NCBI RefSeq assembly: GCF_900156475.1
Contig: NZ_FTNR01000002.1
Location: forward strand, 1-64,000
Direction of reading: 5' to 3'
Length of the DNA: 64,000 nt
DNA from: Natronorubrum thiooxidans
GTDB taxonomy: Archaea > Halobacteriota > Halobacteria > Halobacteriales > Natrialbaceae
The notes beneath the pieces were generated by a model that did not search any database, had not been told where the DNA came from, and saw nothing but the letters and a program-made list of their open reading frames with translations. Made by a program: the position numbers and the translations under genes. Below are positions 8,898-16,237 of the stretch, one piece after another; the stretch's first letter is position 1, and each line of letters starts with the position of its first letter.

Positions 8898-9493
8898 TCG
8901 ATTCGGAACAGGTCAGCAAGAATCGTCCGCCCGAGGATGACCTCTGCGAGCAGCTGCATTCCGTGCTGATACTTATCTCCGGGAGTCTCCAGCGTTCGCT
9001 GTGGTGTTTTTCGCCCCGTGGTGGTGCGGATGTCTTCCGGACTGACCGTTGACTCCTCTCCGAGCACCCCGAGCCACTTCACAGGGACGTGGTACTCTCG
9101 AAACTCCTCCTCCCCAGGATTGTACAGGTTCTCCTCAGCAGGAACTCTCGAGCCGCTCCACGAAGCCTGCACGACGCCAAAGGCCCGTGCTCCACCGTCG
9201 TACTTGACCGAAGAGTCACTCACGTACGAGACGACACCATCACCTGGCTCTAGTTCGCGGAGCGATTCTCCAAACCGTTCGGCACCGTACGTCGCGACGA
9301 CTCCATTGGAGTAGATCTTCGTCCCATCTCCGGGCACGTACTGGGCGTTGGTATTCACATAGTGGATAGTCGATGTCTCAAAGTATCGTTCGAGCGCCTC
9401 TTCAATCGTCTCAGACATGTTTCCATCCTCCTTGAGCTTCTCTTTCAGCGACGTGGGCAACGTAATGCTTGCCCGCTCTCGTTCTTCAGACAT
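8894..9493 (-). CDS. ribbon-helix-helix / EVE-like domain protein, 199 aa
   Basis: The N-terminus (RASITLPTSLKEKLKE, then a helix MSETIEEALERYFE) has the strand-helix-helix pattern of CopG-type DNA-binding proteins. The rest resembles an EVE/PUA-like barrel: GDGVVSYVS, AFGVVQASW, EEFREYHVPVKWLGVL. EVE domains bind modified bases in DNA or RNA and often occur near restriction genes, as here with GmrSD. I use ATG 9493 (MSEERER) and not the longer frame from 9526, because the acidic, structured part starts there. Translationally coupled to the gene at 8241. Domain assignment is by pattern only. Confidence 0.6.
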   Translation of the reverse strand: MSEERERASITLPTSLKEKLKEDGNMSETIEEALERYFETSTIHYVNTNAQYVPGDGTKIYSNGVVATYGAERFGESLRELEPGDGVVSYVSDSSVKYDGGARAFGVVQASWSGSRVPAEENLYNPGEEEFREYHVPVKWLGVLGEESTVSPEDIRTTTGRKTPQRTLETPGDKYQHGMQLLAEVILGRTILADLFRIE

Positions 9494-9526
9494 TGACTTC
9501 GACTCATACGTACCCAGACCAATCAC

Positions 9527-9694
9527 TTAATGGTTCCCCTCAATGTGCACAGAAGAGGGTTCAATATCAATCAACCAGTTAGCCTCCATCGGTCGCATTA
9601 CCCCTGAATTAGACAGTACACCGTGGGTGATACTCATTCCACGATCAGTTGCCGAGAACAACATCTGTTCAAGGGATTCCGACCCCGTGAACAC
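9527..9694 (-). CDS. possible small protein, 55 aa
   Basis: A mildly acidic short frame from GTG 9694 to the stop at 9527, 33 bases before the RHH/EVE gene on the same strand. A TATA-like CTTATAAG lies on the minus strand near 9752, which would place the transcript start close to this GTG. A longer version would start at a TTG at 9766. No family is recognised. It could be a leader peptide or simply the 5' untranslated part of the operon. Confidence 0.35.
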   Translation of the reverse strand: MFTGSESLEQMLFSATDRGMSITHGVLSNSGVMRPMEANWLIDIEPSSVHIEGNH

Positions 9695-9782
9695 AGAAAC
9701 ATCCCGGTTGAAGCAAACTACTACCTGCTGTATTCTCGATCCAACCCAGAGCCTTATAAGTGACAAATGACCTTATTCCCAT

Positions 9783-10607
9783 ATGTCGAAAGGCCAACTG
9801 ACTCTTCCACCGAACGCCGAGCCACTACTGCCGTCTCAAAACCGTACAGCAATCAACCACCACATCGAGACGAATATTGATTCTCTCTCAGGGGTTCATT
9901 CTGCGGAAGCTGGCAGGCTCTTCGATCGAGCGAATATGAATAGCTTGGAACTGCAAAATCGTTTTGATGTTGATCCAGTACTCGTGGCAGACTATCTGCG
10001 TGTACGCGAAGACGATACGCTCGCGCTGCACCCCATCGTCTGCCAAGTTGTCAAAGAAGAGCACCACGATCAACTGCTTGATGATCTCGTTCGGACATAC
10101 CATGACCGTTTGATTCAAGAAAGTGGCACTTCACGGAGCCTAGAACCGGTGCCAGGATTTCCTGAACCAGCTCTGGACGGATTGAACGAAGGGATTGACC
10201 TGAGTCATCGTCGTCCCGAGTTCGCAATCAATGCTGTTGAGGACATGGACTGTGACGGGCGCGATATACGTCCAGCGACTGATTATCCCATTCAGGCGCA
10301 CGACATATTCGCAGACCTTCGCAAGAAAGGTGTTGTCACGAATCTCGCAAAGTCAGGTTGTGAGGCTTGTGGACACAAGGCGGGGCACAAACTCGCCACC
10401 CAATTGCGGAGTGAAGAGTACACAGTTCACGGCTACGCAGGCATTGCTGCAAGTGCTCATCCAGAAAGACCCTTGATTTCCGTCCAAGGTTTCGACGGGA
10501 GTTCTTGGGGGTCTGTAGATGTTGTCGATCTTGTTTTGGATCGCGCTCGGGAGCATAGCTTCCAATCGGATATCAAAGTCCAGAAAGCGGGAGTCTTGAA
10601 ACAGTGA
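9783..10607 (+). CDS. hypothetical protein, 274 aa, CxxCG motif
   Basis: I do not recognise this protein with certainty. The last third contains a CEACG knuckle followed by a region ending GFDGSSWGSVDVVDLVLDRA, which is vaguely like DUF6891-type proteins that have a similar Cys pair and Gly-rich end. The N-terminal two thirds are helical, with several His. The start is ATG 9783, divergent from the small frame at 9527-9694 across about 90 bases. Composition is that of the plasmid-like region. Confidence 0.6.
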   Translation: MSKGQLTLPPNAEPLLPSQNRTAINHHIETNIDSLSGVHSAEAGRLFDRANMNSLELQNRFDVDPVLVADYLRVREDDTLALHPIVCQVVKEEHHDQLLDDLVRTYHDRLIQESGTSRSLEPVPGFPEPALDGLNEGIDLSHRRPEFAINAVEDMDCDGRDIRPATDYPIQAHDIFADLRKKGVVTNLAKSGCEACGHKAGHKLATQLRSEEYTVHGYAGIAASAHPERPLISVQGFDGSSWGSVDVVDLVLDRAREHSFQSDIKVQKAGVLKQ

Positions 10608-10785
10608 TTTCGGCACTCAGCGAGAACAACATCTAAACAGGGACTGCTGACCTCATGAACAGTAAACGGCCCCATAACACAGTTAGAGGTCGCGGGGCAC
10701 AGGCACCGACCACAGCCACAGAAAATCTGCCGAGACACCCAAACTGGGAATAGGTAGATTCACCCTGCATGAACCAGAGCAAATG

Positions 10786-10817
10786 CCCTATGTGAAATCC
10801 TATAGGAATTGCTATAG
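10786..10817. repeat. CTATAG inverted repeat at 3' end of the par cassette
   Basis: CTATAG-GAATTG-CTATAG (10800-10817) is palindromic and overlaps the stop of the 10812 gene. The preceding bases TATGTGAAATCC resemble the right arm of the repeat upstream of parA (12056-12099). It is a candidate partition site or operator. Confidence 0.55.
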
Positions 10818-11195
10818 TCGCTGACTGGCGTGTTCTTCGACCGCACCGCGGGTGGCATCGAGTTTGTCAGGTGCCGCGGTCTCGAAGCCGAGGCGAAGGG
10901 CCAGCCGGAGCACCTCGCTCCGGTCGGGCTCACTCTCGTCCTTGATTCCCAGTGCGTCACGCAACTGTTCACCCGTCTCAACCAAATCATCCTCGTGGGC
11001 TTCAAGCGCACCGAGTAGCGCAGCCATCGGCCCGTCCCACACACTCACCGTCTTCTGTTTCCCACCAGCGTCAATCGCCTCCAGTTCATCGAGGATTGCT
11101 TCCTGGAGTTCGTGCTGTTCCCGTTTACTACTCGCCTCGTCGAGGCGGTCGCCAGAACTGGTCTGTTCGCGTAGTTGTTCGAGGTCTTCGTCCAT
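10812..11195 (-). CDS. putative ParA partner / site-binding protein, 127 aa
   Basis: This small, very acidic, helix-rich protein is encoded two bases after parA. The last part (DRSEVLRLALRLGFETAAP) reads like a short DNA-binding helix pair of ribbon-helix-helix type. In plasmid partition systems the gene directly after parA normally encodes the centromere-binding adaptor, so this role is inferred from position. I see no ParB nuclease-like domain. A CTATAG palindrome overlaps its stop codon, and a larger related repeat precedes parA. Confidence 0.6.
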   Translation of the reverse strand: MDEDLEQLREQTSSGDRLDEASSKREQHELQEAILDELEAIDAGGKQKTVSVWDGPMAALLGALEAHEDDLVETGEQLRDALGIKDESEPDRSEVLRLALRLGFETAAPDKLDATRGAVEEHASQRL

Positions 11196-11197
11196 GG

Positions 11198-12046
11198 TTA
11201 GTCCTCCACGCGTTCGATGAGTGCCTCTGCGTCAGCGAGGAACGCCTCACGCGCGCGCTGTGCAGTCGTGCTCGGATTCTTCAGCTCGAAGGCAGTCATA
11301 CCCTGCTGGGTGGCGTTACGGATGTCCTGTGAGTACGGGACGTACTCAGGTGCAATCGTGTCGGAGTATTCCTCGTGGAACGCCTCCAAGTACTCGGTGG
11401 CGAGGTTGGTGCGGTCGTCAACCTTGTTGGGAAGTACCATCACGAGTTCGACGTCGATCCCGAAGCTCGACCGAATCTTCTCAAGGTCTTCGCGGAGTGC
11501 GCCAGCCTGCTCGGCTTCAAACGGCCCCATCTCAACCGGAGCGAGGACACGCCGGGCTGCCCAGAGACCATTGTAGGTGACGTTGTTCGACATCCCGGGA
11601 AGATCGATAAGAACAATGTCGTAGGGGAGACCCTCCACATAGTCATCGAGGAACGCCTCCAGGCGCGCGTAGCGTTCGCCAGCATCATCGATATTTCCCA
11701 GCTCGGAGTCCAGCGTATCGAGGCCCGGGTGGGCGGGGATGAGATCGACGTCTTCGTCGGTCTCGTAGACGAGGTCGTGGACGGCGTCGTCGCCAAGCTT
11801 CTCCGCGATGGTCGGCCAAGCGTCGTCGAAAACAGTGCTAATGTTGGGCCACGCTTCGTCGGCCTCAATGGCGTCCTGGACGTCGCTCCAGACGTCGAAC
11901 GCTTTGGCGAGGTCGCCCTGCTTGCCAGCGAGATCGATTAGCAGGACATCGTGGCCCTGCTGGGTGAGTGCGACGCCGAGGTGTGCGATACTGGTGGTTT
12001 TGCCTGTCCCTCCTTTATCGAGGAAGCTGGCGATTCGTGTAGTCAT
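11198..12046 (-). CDS. ParA/Soj-family partition ATPase, 282 aa
   Basis: The deviant Walker A box KGGTGKTT at residues 11-18 with the signature lysine, the LLIDLAG strand (Walker A' region) and VLIDLPG (Walker B-like) identify a ParA/MinD ATPase. ParA dimerises with ATP, coats nucleoid DNA and moves plasmid or chromosome centromeres through its adaptor. The start is ATG 12046. A 15-bp inverted repeat lies 10 bases upstream and could serve as operator and parS. A plasmid-type par gene here supports an integrated-plasmid origin. Confidence 0.88.
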   Translation of the reverse strand: MTTRIASFLDKGGTGKTTSIAHLGVALTQQGHDVLLIDLAGKQGDLAKAFDVWSDVQDAIEADEAWPNISTVFDDAWPTIAEKLGDDAVHDLVYETDEDVDLIPAHPGLDTLDSELGNIDDAGERYARLEAFLDDYVEGLPYDIVLIDLPGMSNNVTYNGLWAARRVLAPVEMGPFEAEQAGALREDLEKIRSSFGIDVELVMVLPNKVDDRTNLATEYLEAFHEEYSDTIAPEYVPYSQDIRNATQQGMTAFELKNPSTTAQRAREAFLADAEALIERVED

Positions 12047-12055
12047 TCAAGGTCA

Positions 12056-12099
12056 CCTATAGGATTCACTGTAGTAATTCATATAGTGAATGCTATAGG
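12056..12099. promoter_or_regulatory. parS-like inverted repeat upstream of parA
   Basis: Left arm CCTATAGGATTCACT and right arm AGTGAATGCTATAGG are complementary at 14 of 15 positions, with a 14-base spacer. The site ends 10 bases before the parA start, so a bound protein would cover the promoter. It is probably the autoregulatory operator and may be the centromere. Confidence 0.7.
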
Positions 12100-12183
12100 T
12101 TTAAAGCTGCGTCAGACGCTGGTTCCGGAAGTCCACAGAAGCCGTACCAGAATCAGGGAGCGACATCTGTTCTCCCCAGGAGT

Positions 12184-12273
12184 ATGGATGACTCCGGGGC
12201 CGTAGATGTCCTCGTTAACTCCATCGAAAAAGTGCCCAGTGAGGAGTCCGTATCTGTGCTCAAGACACGATAA
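12184..12273 (+). other. tiny acidic open frame, 29 aa, in an otherwise gene-free stretch
   Basis: The 387 bases between the parA repeat and 12487 contain no normal gene. The frame from ATG 12184 gives a short acidic peptide (MDDSGAVDVLVNSIEKV and on), whose composition is haloarchaeal. It could be a gene fragment or chance. Otherwise I see only repeat copy 2 at 12446 here. Confidence 0.2.
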
Positions 12274-12445
12274 GTCCTACACACGAGTTGGTTCGAAGAG
12301 GACGCCTGCGCTAGCCGACGCGAGCACGACCTCTCCGTAACTGTCGTCTTTTCTGTAAATAGGGAGAATATCGACACATAGAGAAACCGGCCTTGGATTA
12401 TGAGTATAATCACCCCACCTTTCACCGCATTAGAATCGGATCTTC

Positions 12446-12474
12446 AACGTCTTCCTGCCTTCTACGACAACAGC
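12446..12474. repeat. direct repeat copy 2 (CTTCCTGCCTTCTACGACA)
   Basis: Second copy of the repeat at 6636-6664, here 13 bases 3' of the stop of the 12487 gene. Confidence 0.7.
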
Positions 12475-12486
12475 GTTTGGTAAGAA

Positions 12487-12924
12487 TTAGTCTGTGAGAA
12501 TATCGTCGTCCGGAGTAGAAATGTCTTCAGTAGACGTTGCATCGACTTTATCCGGGGCTGTATTGGCGTCGCTGATATCCTCCGCTACAGCGAACTGCTG
12601 CGAGGTGAGACGCATATCATCACACGCCTGATCGAGCAACTCGGCCAACTCGTCTGGAGAATAGCCGTTCTCTTTGTTAGACTCCAGGGCCCGCGCGATG
12701 GATACCACTTGCGCGACGGTTTCCCCGTCGTCGTCAAAATACATCTCAGATAGTTCGTTGAGTGCTTCATCCGATTCGTCGATATGGCGCATAGCAACGG
12801 CAGCACCGGCAGCCTTCTCGAAATTCTCACCGAAGAACTCCCGCGCTTCTGCTTCCGTGATTTCCCCATCCTTATATTTGAGAAGCATGTCGTTGTACTC
12901 CTCAGAATCCACAGGCACAGTCAT
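12487..12924 (-). CDS. hypothetical acidic protein, 145 aa
   Basis: This is a highly acidic helical protein (for example YKDGEITEAEAREFFGENFEK, shown in part) with a disordered Asp/Thr-rich tail. No family is recognised. The ATG 12924 start lies just inside the duplicated leader 12922-13012, so it shares its upstream sequence, including a hairpin and the origin-box-like repeat, with the gene at 13025. I chose 12924 rather than the longer frame because the leader duplication aligns the two start codons. Confidence 0.6.
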   Translation of the reverse strand: MTVPVDSEEYNDMLLKYKDGEITEAEAREFFGENFEKAAGAAVAMRHIDESDEALNELSEMYFDDDGETVAQVVSIARALESNKENGYSPDELAELLDQACDDMRLTSQQFAVAEDISDANTAPDKVDATSTEDISTPDDDILTD

Positions 12925-13012
12925 TACTCGATGATACTCGCCGACCAGTAATAATAACGGGGCTGAGACCCCGTTATCGAAATGAAATTGGTACACCCCT
13001 CGTTGTGAGTGG
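12922..13012. repeat. duplicated gene leader, copy A
   Basis: About 90 bases are repeated at 13206-13296 with few differences. They include GATACTCGCCGACCA, AATAATAACGGGG, a hairpin AACGGGG-CTGAGA-CCCCGTT, a short variable part, and ACACCCCTCGTTGTGAGTGG. Each copy ends at the ATG of a minus-strand gene (12924 and 13210). Confidence 0.8.
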
Positions 13013-13024
13013 AATCGTGAAGAA

Positions 13025-13210
13025 TCAGAACTCGGTGAGAACAGCCTCGACGTCTTTGTCGGTCGCGCACTTTGTGGCCGGAACTTCGTCCCGATCGATC
13101 GTTCCTGCCGGGTGCACTGGCGTTTGGTGTGGTTCAGTCGCTAACAGACACAGATTATGCAGATATCGTCGCAACCTGTCGATAACTGCTTGCATCTCAC
13201 AAGAATCCAT
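13025..13210 (-). CDS. hypothetical small protein, 61 aa
   Basis: The protein starts MDSCEMQAVIDRLRRYLHNL and is of unknown family. Its 5' leader (13206-13296) is a duplicate of the leader of the 12487 gene, and the two ATG codons align in that duplicate. This fixes the start at 13210, inside a longer frame from 13234. The two genes' proteins themselves are not obviously similar, so the leader alone seems to have been copied or conserved. Confidence 0.5.
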   Translation of the reverse strand: MDSCEMQAVIDRLRRYLHNLCLLATEPHQTPVHPAGTIDRDEVPATKCATDKDVEAVLTEF

Positions 13211-13296
13211 TACCCGAAGATACTCGCCGACCAATAATAATAACGGGGACGAGACCCCATTGTCGAGATGAAACTACACCCCTCGTTGTGAGTGGT
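13206..13296. repeat. duplicated gene leader, copy B
   Basis: Second copy of the leader at 12922-13012. The hairpin is AACGGGG-ACGAGA-CCCCATT (less perfect), and the third origin-box-like repeat is at 13276-13296. Confidence 0.8.
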
Positions 13297-13308
13297 GTCG
13301 ATCCCGTG

Positions 13309-13452
13309 TTAGCGCCAGTCCGGGAGCAACACAATATAGTCTGCCTTGACATTGCCACGGCCAGCGATTTCCCATCGATTCTCATCCTCATGCTCAACGT
13401 TGGCTTCTTCGAAAATTTCGATGTGACCGTCTTTGATAGCGATTGCAGGCAT
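13309..13452 (-). CDS. small acidic protein, 47 aa
   Basis: This frame is shorter than usual gene-finder limits but protein-like: it starts MPAIAIKDGHIEIFEEANVE and ends KADYIVLLPDWR, with an alternating beta-strand pattern and net negative charge. A GGGG tract a few bases upstream of ATG 13452 could act as ribosome-binding site. It lies on the same strand as, and 12 bases upstream of, leader copy B, so it may be the first gene of a small minus-strand series. Confidence 0.5.
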   Translation of the reverse strand: MPAIAIKDGHIEIFEEANVEHEDENRWEIAGRGNVKADYIVLLPDWR

Positions 13453-13940
13453 CAAAACCCCGGTCTCGTCCCACCTACAAAGTATTTTGCATGATAGTCT
13501 CGTGTGATGAGAAGTTGTGAAATATCACACTCACATGCGACTTTCACAATTCACAGTGAGAACTCACACTCACACATCACAGTCACCTGTGAGAGTCACA
13601 TGTCACAGTGACGCGTCACACCCACACGTCACAGTGGCCAGAGGCGGGACTCCATCGAGCGCGCCACAGAGACTTTTCGAGATCGACTCCACCACCAGCA
13701 ACTCCCGGCAACAAGACCCTTGAAAAAGAGGATTCGTACCTTTTTGGGTATAGTCCCGGGCGGATTCAGCCCTTTGTTGATTGCAGGGGGCTTCGCCTCC
13801 TCAATTACGAGGCCAAGGAGTGCCACACCATACTCGGAACAGCGAATGTTCTCTGGTATCCATCTCGGCCAGTTCATCCGTCCTTACAACCGGGCTCAAC
13901 TACAACCGTTCCACGAGCTTTACCGGTACGACACAAACCA
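13453..13940. other. gene-free stretch holding TCACA repeats
   Basis: No convincing gene lies here. A TTG-started frame at 13720-13998 and an opposite frame at 13629-13877 are basic and overlap the gene at 13941. The left part is the repeat block 13526-13640. Confidence 0.5.
13526..13640. repeat. TCACA-rich repeat block 2
   Basis: More than ten copies of TCACA or its reverse TGTGA occur in 115 bases at irregular spacing. The last part (GTGACGCGTCACACCCACAC and on) nearly matches 7275-7301. Confidence 0.7.
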
Positions 13941-14357
13941 TTACTCATCGCTATCCGTTATTCTCCAAGAGTCACATTCGTCTACAGCAAGATCATAAAC
14001 TGCTGGTGGGTCGTTGGTGGCAATACCTTCACAGTAGGTCTGGAATGACTCAATATCTTCTAATGCATTCTCAGGCGGTCTCATAGAATGGGCAACTTCC
14101 GCGATCTCTTGAGTCCCGTCGTCATAAATGAAGTACCGATCATGGACAGATGCTTGGATATCCTCTCGGTCGTCGATGGGGAGACCTCTGAAGTACGACA
14201 AAACTGCTAGACGTCCATAGGGCCCATCAAATACCACCTTAGTTTCTAACGTGTAGGTATAATTGGAATCGTCAAGAACGGCTGACTCAGTCGAAACGAT
14301 TCGAACTCGTTCAGGATATTCTGTAGGCTCGATATCGGATTTTGATACAGAAATCAT
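13941..14357 (-). CDS. hypothetical protein, 138 aa
   Basis: This unknown acidic protein has several strand-like segments (RVRIVSTESAVL, YTLETKVVFDGPYG, DRYFIYDDGTQE). The middle is like a small beta-rich domain and the C-terminus is helical. I use ATG 14357 (MISVSKSD); a GTG at 14372 would add five residues. It is the last gene before the tRNA and is still of accessory composition. Confidence 0.6.
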   Translation of the reverse strand: MISVSKSDIEPTEYPERVRIVSTESAVLDDSNYTYTLETKVVFDGPYGRLAVLSYFRGLPIDDREDIQASVHDRYFIYDDGTQEIAEVAHSMRPPENALEDIESFQTYCEGIATNDPPAVYDLAVDECDSWRITDSDE

Positions 14358-14649
14358 TAGTTGTCTATTCACCAGTCTCTGGTTTTACTGTTCCTCTTCC
14401 CTGGTGTGGAGCAGTGGTCAAGCATGATCTCTTGTAAGGCACCAGCACTTATCGTCAGTCACACATTGTCTCCTGCGAGTACGCCTGATGCATAGGTTTA
14501 TGATTATTCATTGAATTATTAGCACTAGCGAACCGCACTACGGAGGCGACCCGCGTGATGTGGCATAACGAACTCTCCCGGGCTATCGGGGAAACAGTTA
14601 AAAGAACCTCGTCGCCGTCTGTTGACTTCTAGCCGTTATGCGGCGGTAT

Positions 14650-14723
14650 GGGCGCTGCAGGATTTGAACCCGCGACAGCTTGGTCCGAAGCCAAGTACTC
14701 TGTCCAGACTGAGCTAAGCGCCC
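14650..14723 (-). tRNA. tRNA-Arg(TCG)
   Basis: The minus strand folds as a cloverleaf: acceptor GGGCGCT/AGCGCCC, D arm GCTC..GAGT, anticodon arm CTTGG-CTTCGGA-CCAAG with anticodon TCG (reads CGA, Arg), and T arm GCGGG-TTCAAAT-CCTGC. It has no intron and no encoded CCA. Its 3' end faces the accessory region, as expected if an element integrated into it. Confidence 0.93.
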
Positions 14724-14870
14724 GTACCACCTCTTTTCGGTCGGCCCCGTATAAGTCACTCGATTTGCGACGCTTTCGACACCGACCAGCACACCATACT
14801 CGCTCGAGCACCCGGTACTGCGTTCTGCTTCTCAGTCGGTGAAAATTATCGCACGAGGTCTTTATGCTGT

Positions 14871-15077
14871 ATGACCAAGAGGAAACTGTTAATGACGGTG
14901 AACGAGGCCCCGATTCCCGACGATAGCCGGTCTGTAGACGCACCGCTCGAGTTGCTTACTGACGACGAGAACGAGGTCTGGACTGCCGTCCCCGCCGATG
15001 CGACTGGCGATGACCGGGTAAGAAAGTGGCTCTCGGTCGACGCTGATACGCTGTGTGATCTCGAGGAGTGGCGATAA
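14871..15077 (+). CDS. small conserved haloarchaeal protein (DUF7511-like), 68 aa
   Basis: The C-terminal half (WTAVPADATGDDRVRKWLS, then CDLEEWR) is a pattern I know from short haloarchaeal proteins of unknown function, probably DUF7511. A second protein in this window (51495-51725) ends in the same way, and the two can be aligned. The start is ATG 14871. This is the first core gene after the tRNA. The role is unknown. Confidence 0.65.
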   Translation: MTKRKLLMTVNEAPIPDDSRSVDAPLELLTDDENEVWTAVPADATGDDRVRKWLSVDADTLCDLEEWR

Positions 15078-15207
15078 CGGCAGTTGCCCATGCGGGAGAT
15101 TGACGCTACCCGGTCACGTTCCTGATCGGGGTCGCCCGACAGCATCGTCCAGTTCCCACTGGGGGCGGATCGGACCGTTTAACCAGCCCGACTGAGCAGT
15201 CCCGTCC

Positions 15208-16062
15208 ATGACAGCGGGCGAGACGATCCGTGGGTTGCTCGAGTTGACGCGACCGGTAAACGTGATTGCGGCGAGTGTGTTGACGTTTATTGGCGCGTTC
15301 GTCGCCGGCGGTGTCACCACTGCGCCGTTTGCGGTGGTTGCGGCGATCGCTGCAACGGGGGTTGCAGTCGGGGCCGGGAACGCGATCAACGACTATTTCG
15401 ATCGGGAGATCGACCGGATCAACCAGCCCGAGCGGGCGATCCCCCGCGGGGCGGTGAGTCCACGTGGCGCGCTCGTCTTTAGTTTCGTCCTGTTTGTCGG
15501 TGCCGTTGGACTCGCGATCACGCTTCCGGGAGCTGCAATCGCCATCGCAGCGATCAATCTCCTCGCGCTGGTGGCCTACACGGAGTTTTTCAAAGGATTG
15601 CCGGGGCTGGGGAACGCGCTGGTTGCCTATCTCGTCGGGAGTACGTTTCTCTTCGGCGCTGCAGCGGTCGGGAACATGGGTCCCGCCGTGGTTCTGTTCG
15701 TCCTCTCGGCGATCGCAACGCTGACTCGAGAGATCATCAAGGACGTCGAAGATATCGCCGGTGACCGCGAGGAGGGGTTGAACACGCTTCCGATCGCGAT
15801 CGGCGAGCGACGCGCACTCCAGCTTGCGGCAGGATTGCTCGTCGTGGCAGTCCTCGCGAGCCCGGTTCCGTATCTCGTCGAGTATTTCGGTGTCGCGTAC
15901 CTACTGGTGGTGCTTCCAGCAGATGCGGTGATGCTCTATGCGGCCGTCGAGAGTTTCGAGGATCCGACGGCTGGACAATCACATCTCAAGTACGGCATGT
16001 TCCTCGCTGCGCTGGCATTTATTATCGGCCGGGCGGCGATCAGGGTTCCGGGAGGGCTCTGA
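15208..16062 (+). CDS. ubiA: UbiA-type geranylgeranylglyceryl-phosphate geranylgeranyltransferase
   Basis: Membrane prenyltransferase of about 285 residues with around eight hydrophobic segments. Both Asp-rich motifs of the UbiA family are present: NDYFDREID and DVEDIAGDREEG, which bind the Mg-prenyl-diphosphate. In archaea this enzyme adds the second geranylgeranyl chain to GGGP, making digeranylgeranylglyceryl phosphate, the core of ether lipids. The start is ATG 15208. The gene is monocistronic. Other UbiA-type prenyltransferases exist in haloarchaea, but the length and motif spacing fit the lipid enzyme best. Confidence 0.85.
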   Translation: MTAGETIRGLLELTRPVNVIAASVLTFIGAFVAGGVTTAPFAVVAAIAATGVAVGAGNAINDYFDREIDRINQPERAIPRGAVSPRGALVFSFVLFVGAVGLAITLPGAAIAIAAINLLALVAYTEFFKGLPGLGNALVAYLVGSTFLFGAAAVGNMGPAVVLFVLSAIATLTREIIKDVEDIAGDREEGLNTLPIAIGERRALQLAAGLLVVAVLASPVPYLVEYFGVAYLLVVLPADAVMLYAAVESFEDPTAGQSHLKYGMFLAALAFIIGRAAIRVPGGL

Positions 16063-16237
16063 ATCGCGAACTCGTTCGGGTCGAAGACGCCTCTCGCGAG
16101 TAGTAATTAGTATTGGTGGTAATTGTGCGATCAAAAGTAATATAAGCTGGATACCGTATTCTCATACTACACGCCGACGTAGCCAACGAACACAGTAACG
16201 GCAGCAGTACGGCTGCAGATGGATGTGAGTATCTGGT

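Noticed and set aside
12153-12425. 90-aa minus-strand frame upstream of parA
   Set aside because: Ser/Thr/Arg-rich without acidic bias; lies in an apparent gene gap.
13526-13640. Possible CRISPR array (TCACA repeats)
   Set aside because: Units are only five bases, without constant spacers or repeat length; no cas genes near.
13720-13998. TTG-started plus-strand frame with a hydrophobic stretch
   Set aside because: Overlaps the better-supported minus-strand gene at 13941 and has no continuing membrane pattern.
1-14649. Second copy of the tRNA-Arg 3' end as left att site
   Set aside because: I looked for GGCGCTGCAGGATTTGAACC elsewhere in the island and did not see it; the border must be outside the window if it exists.
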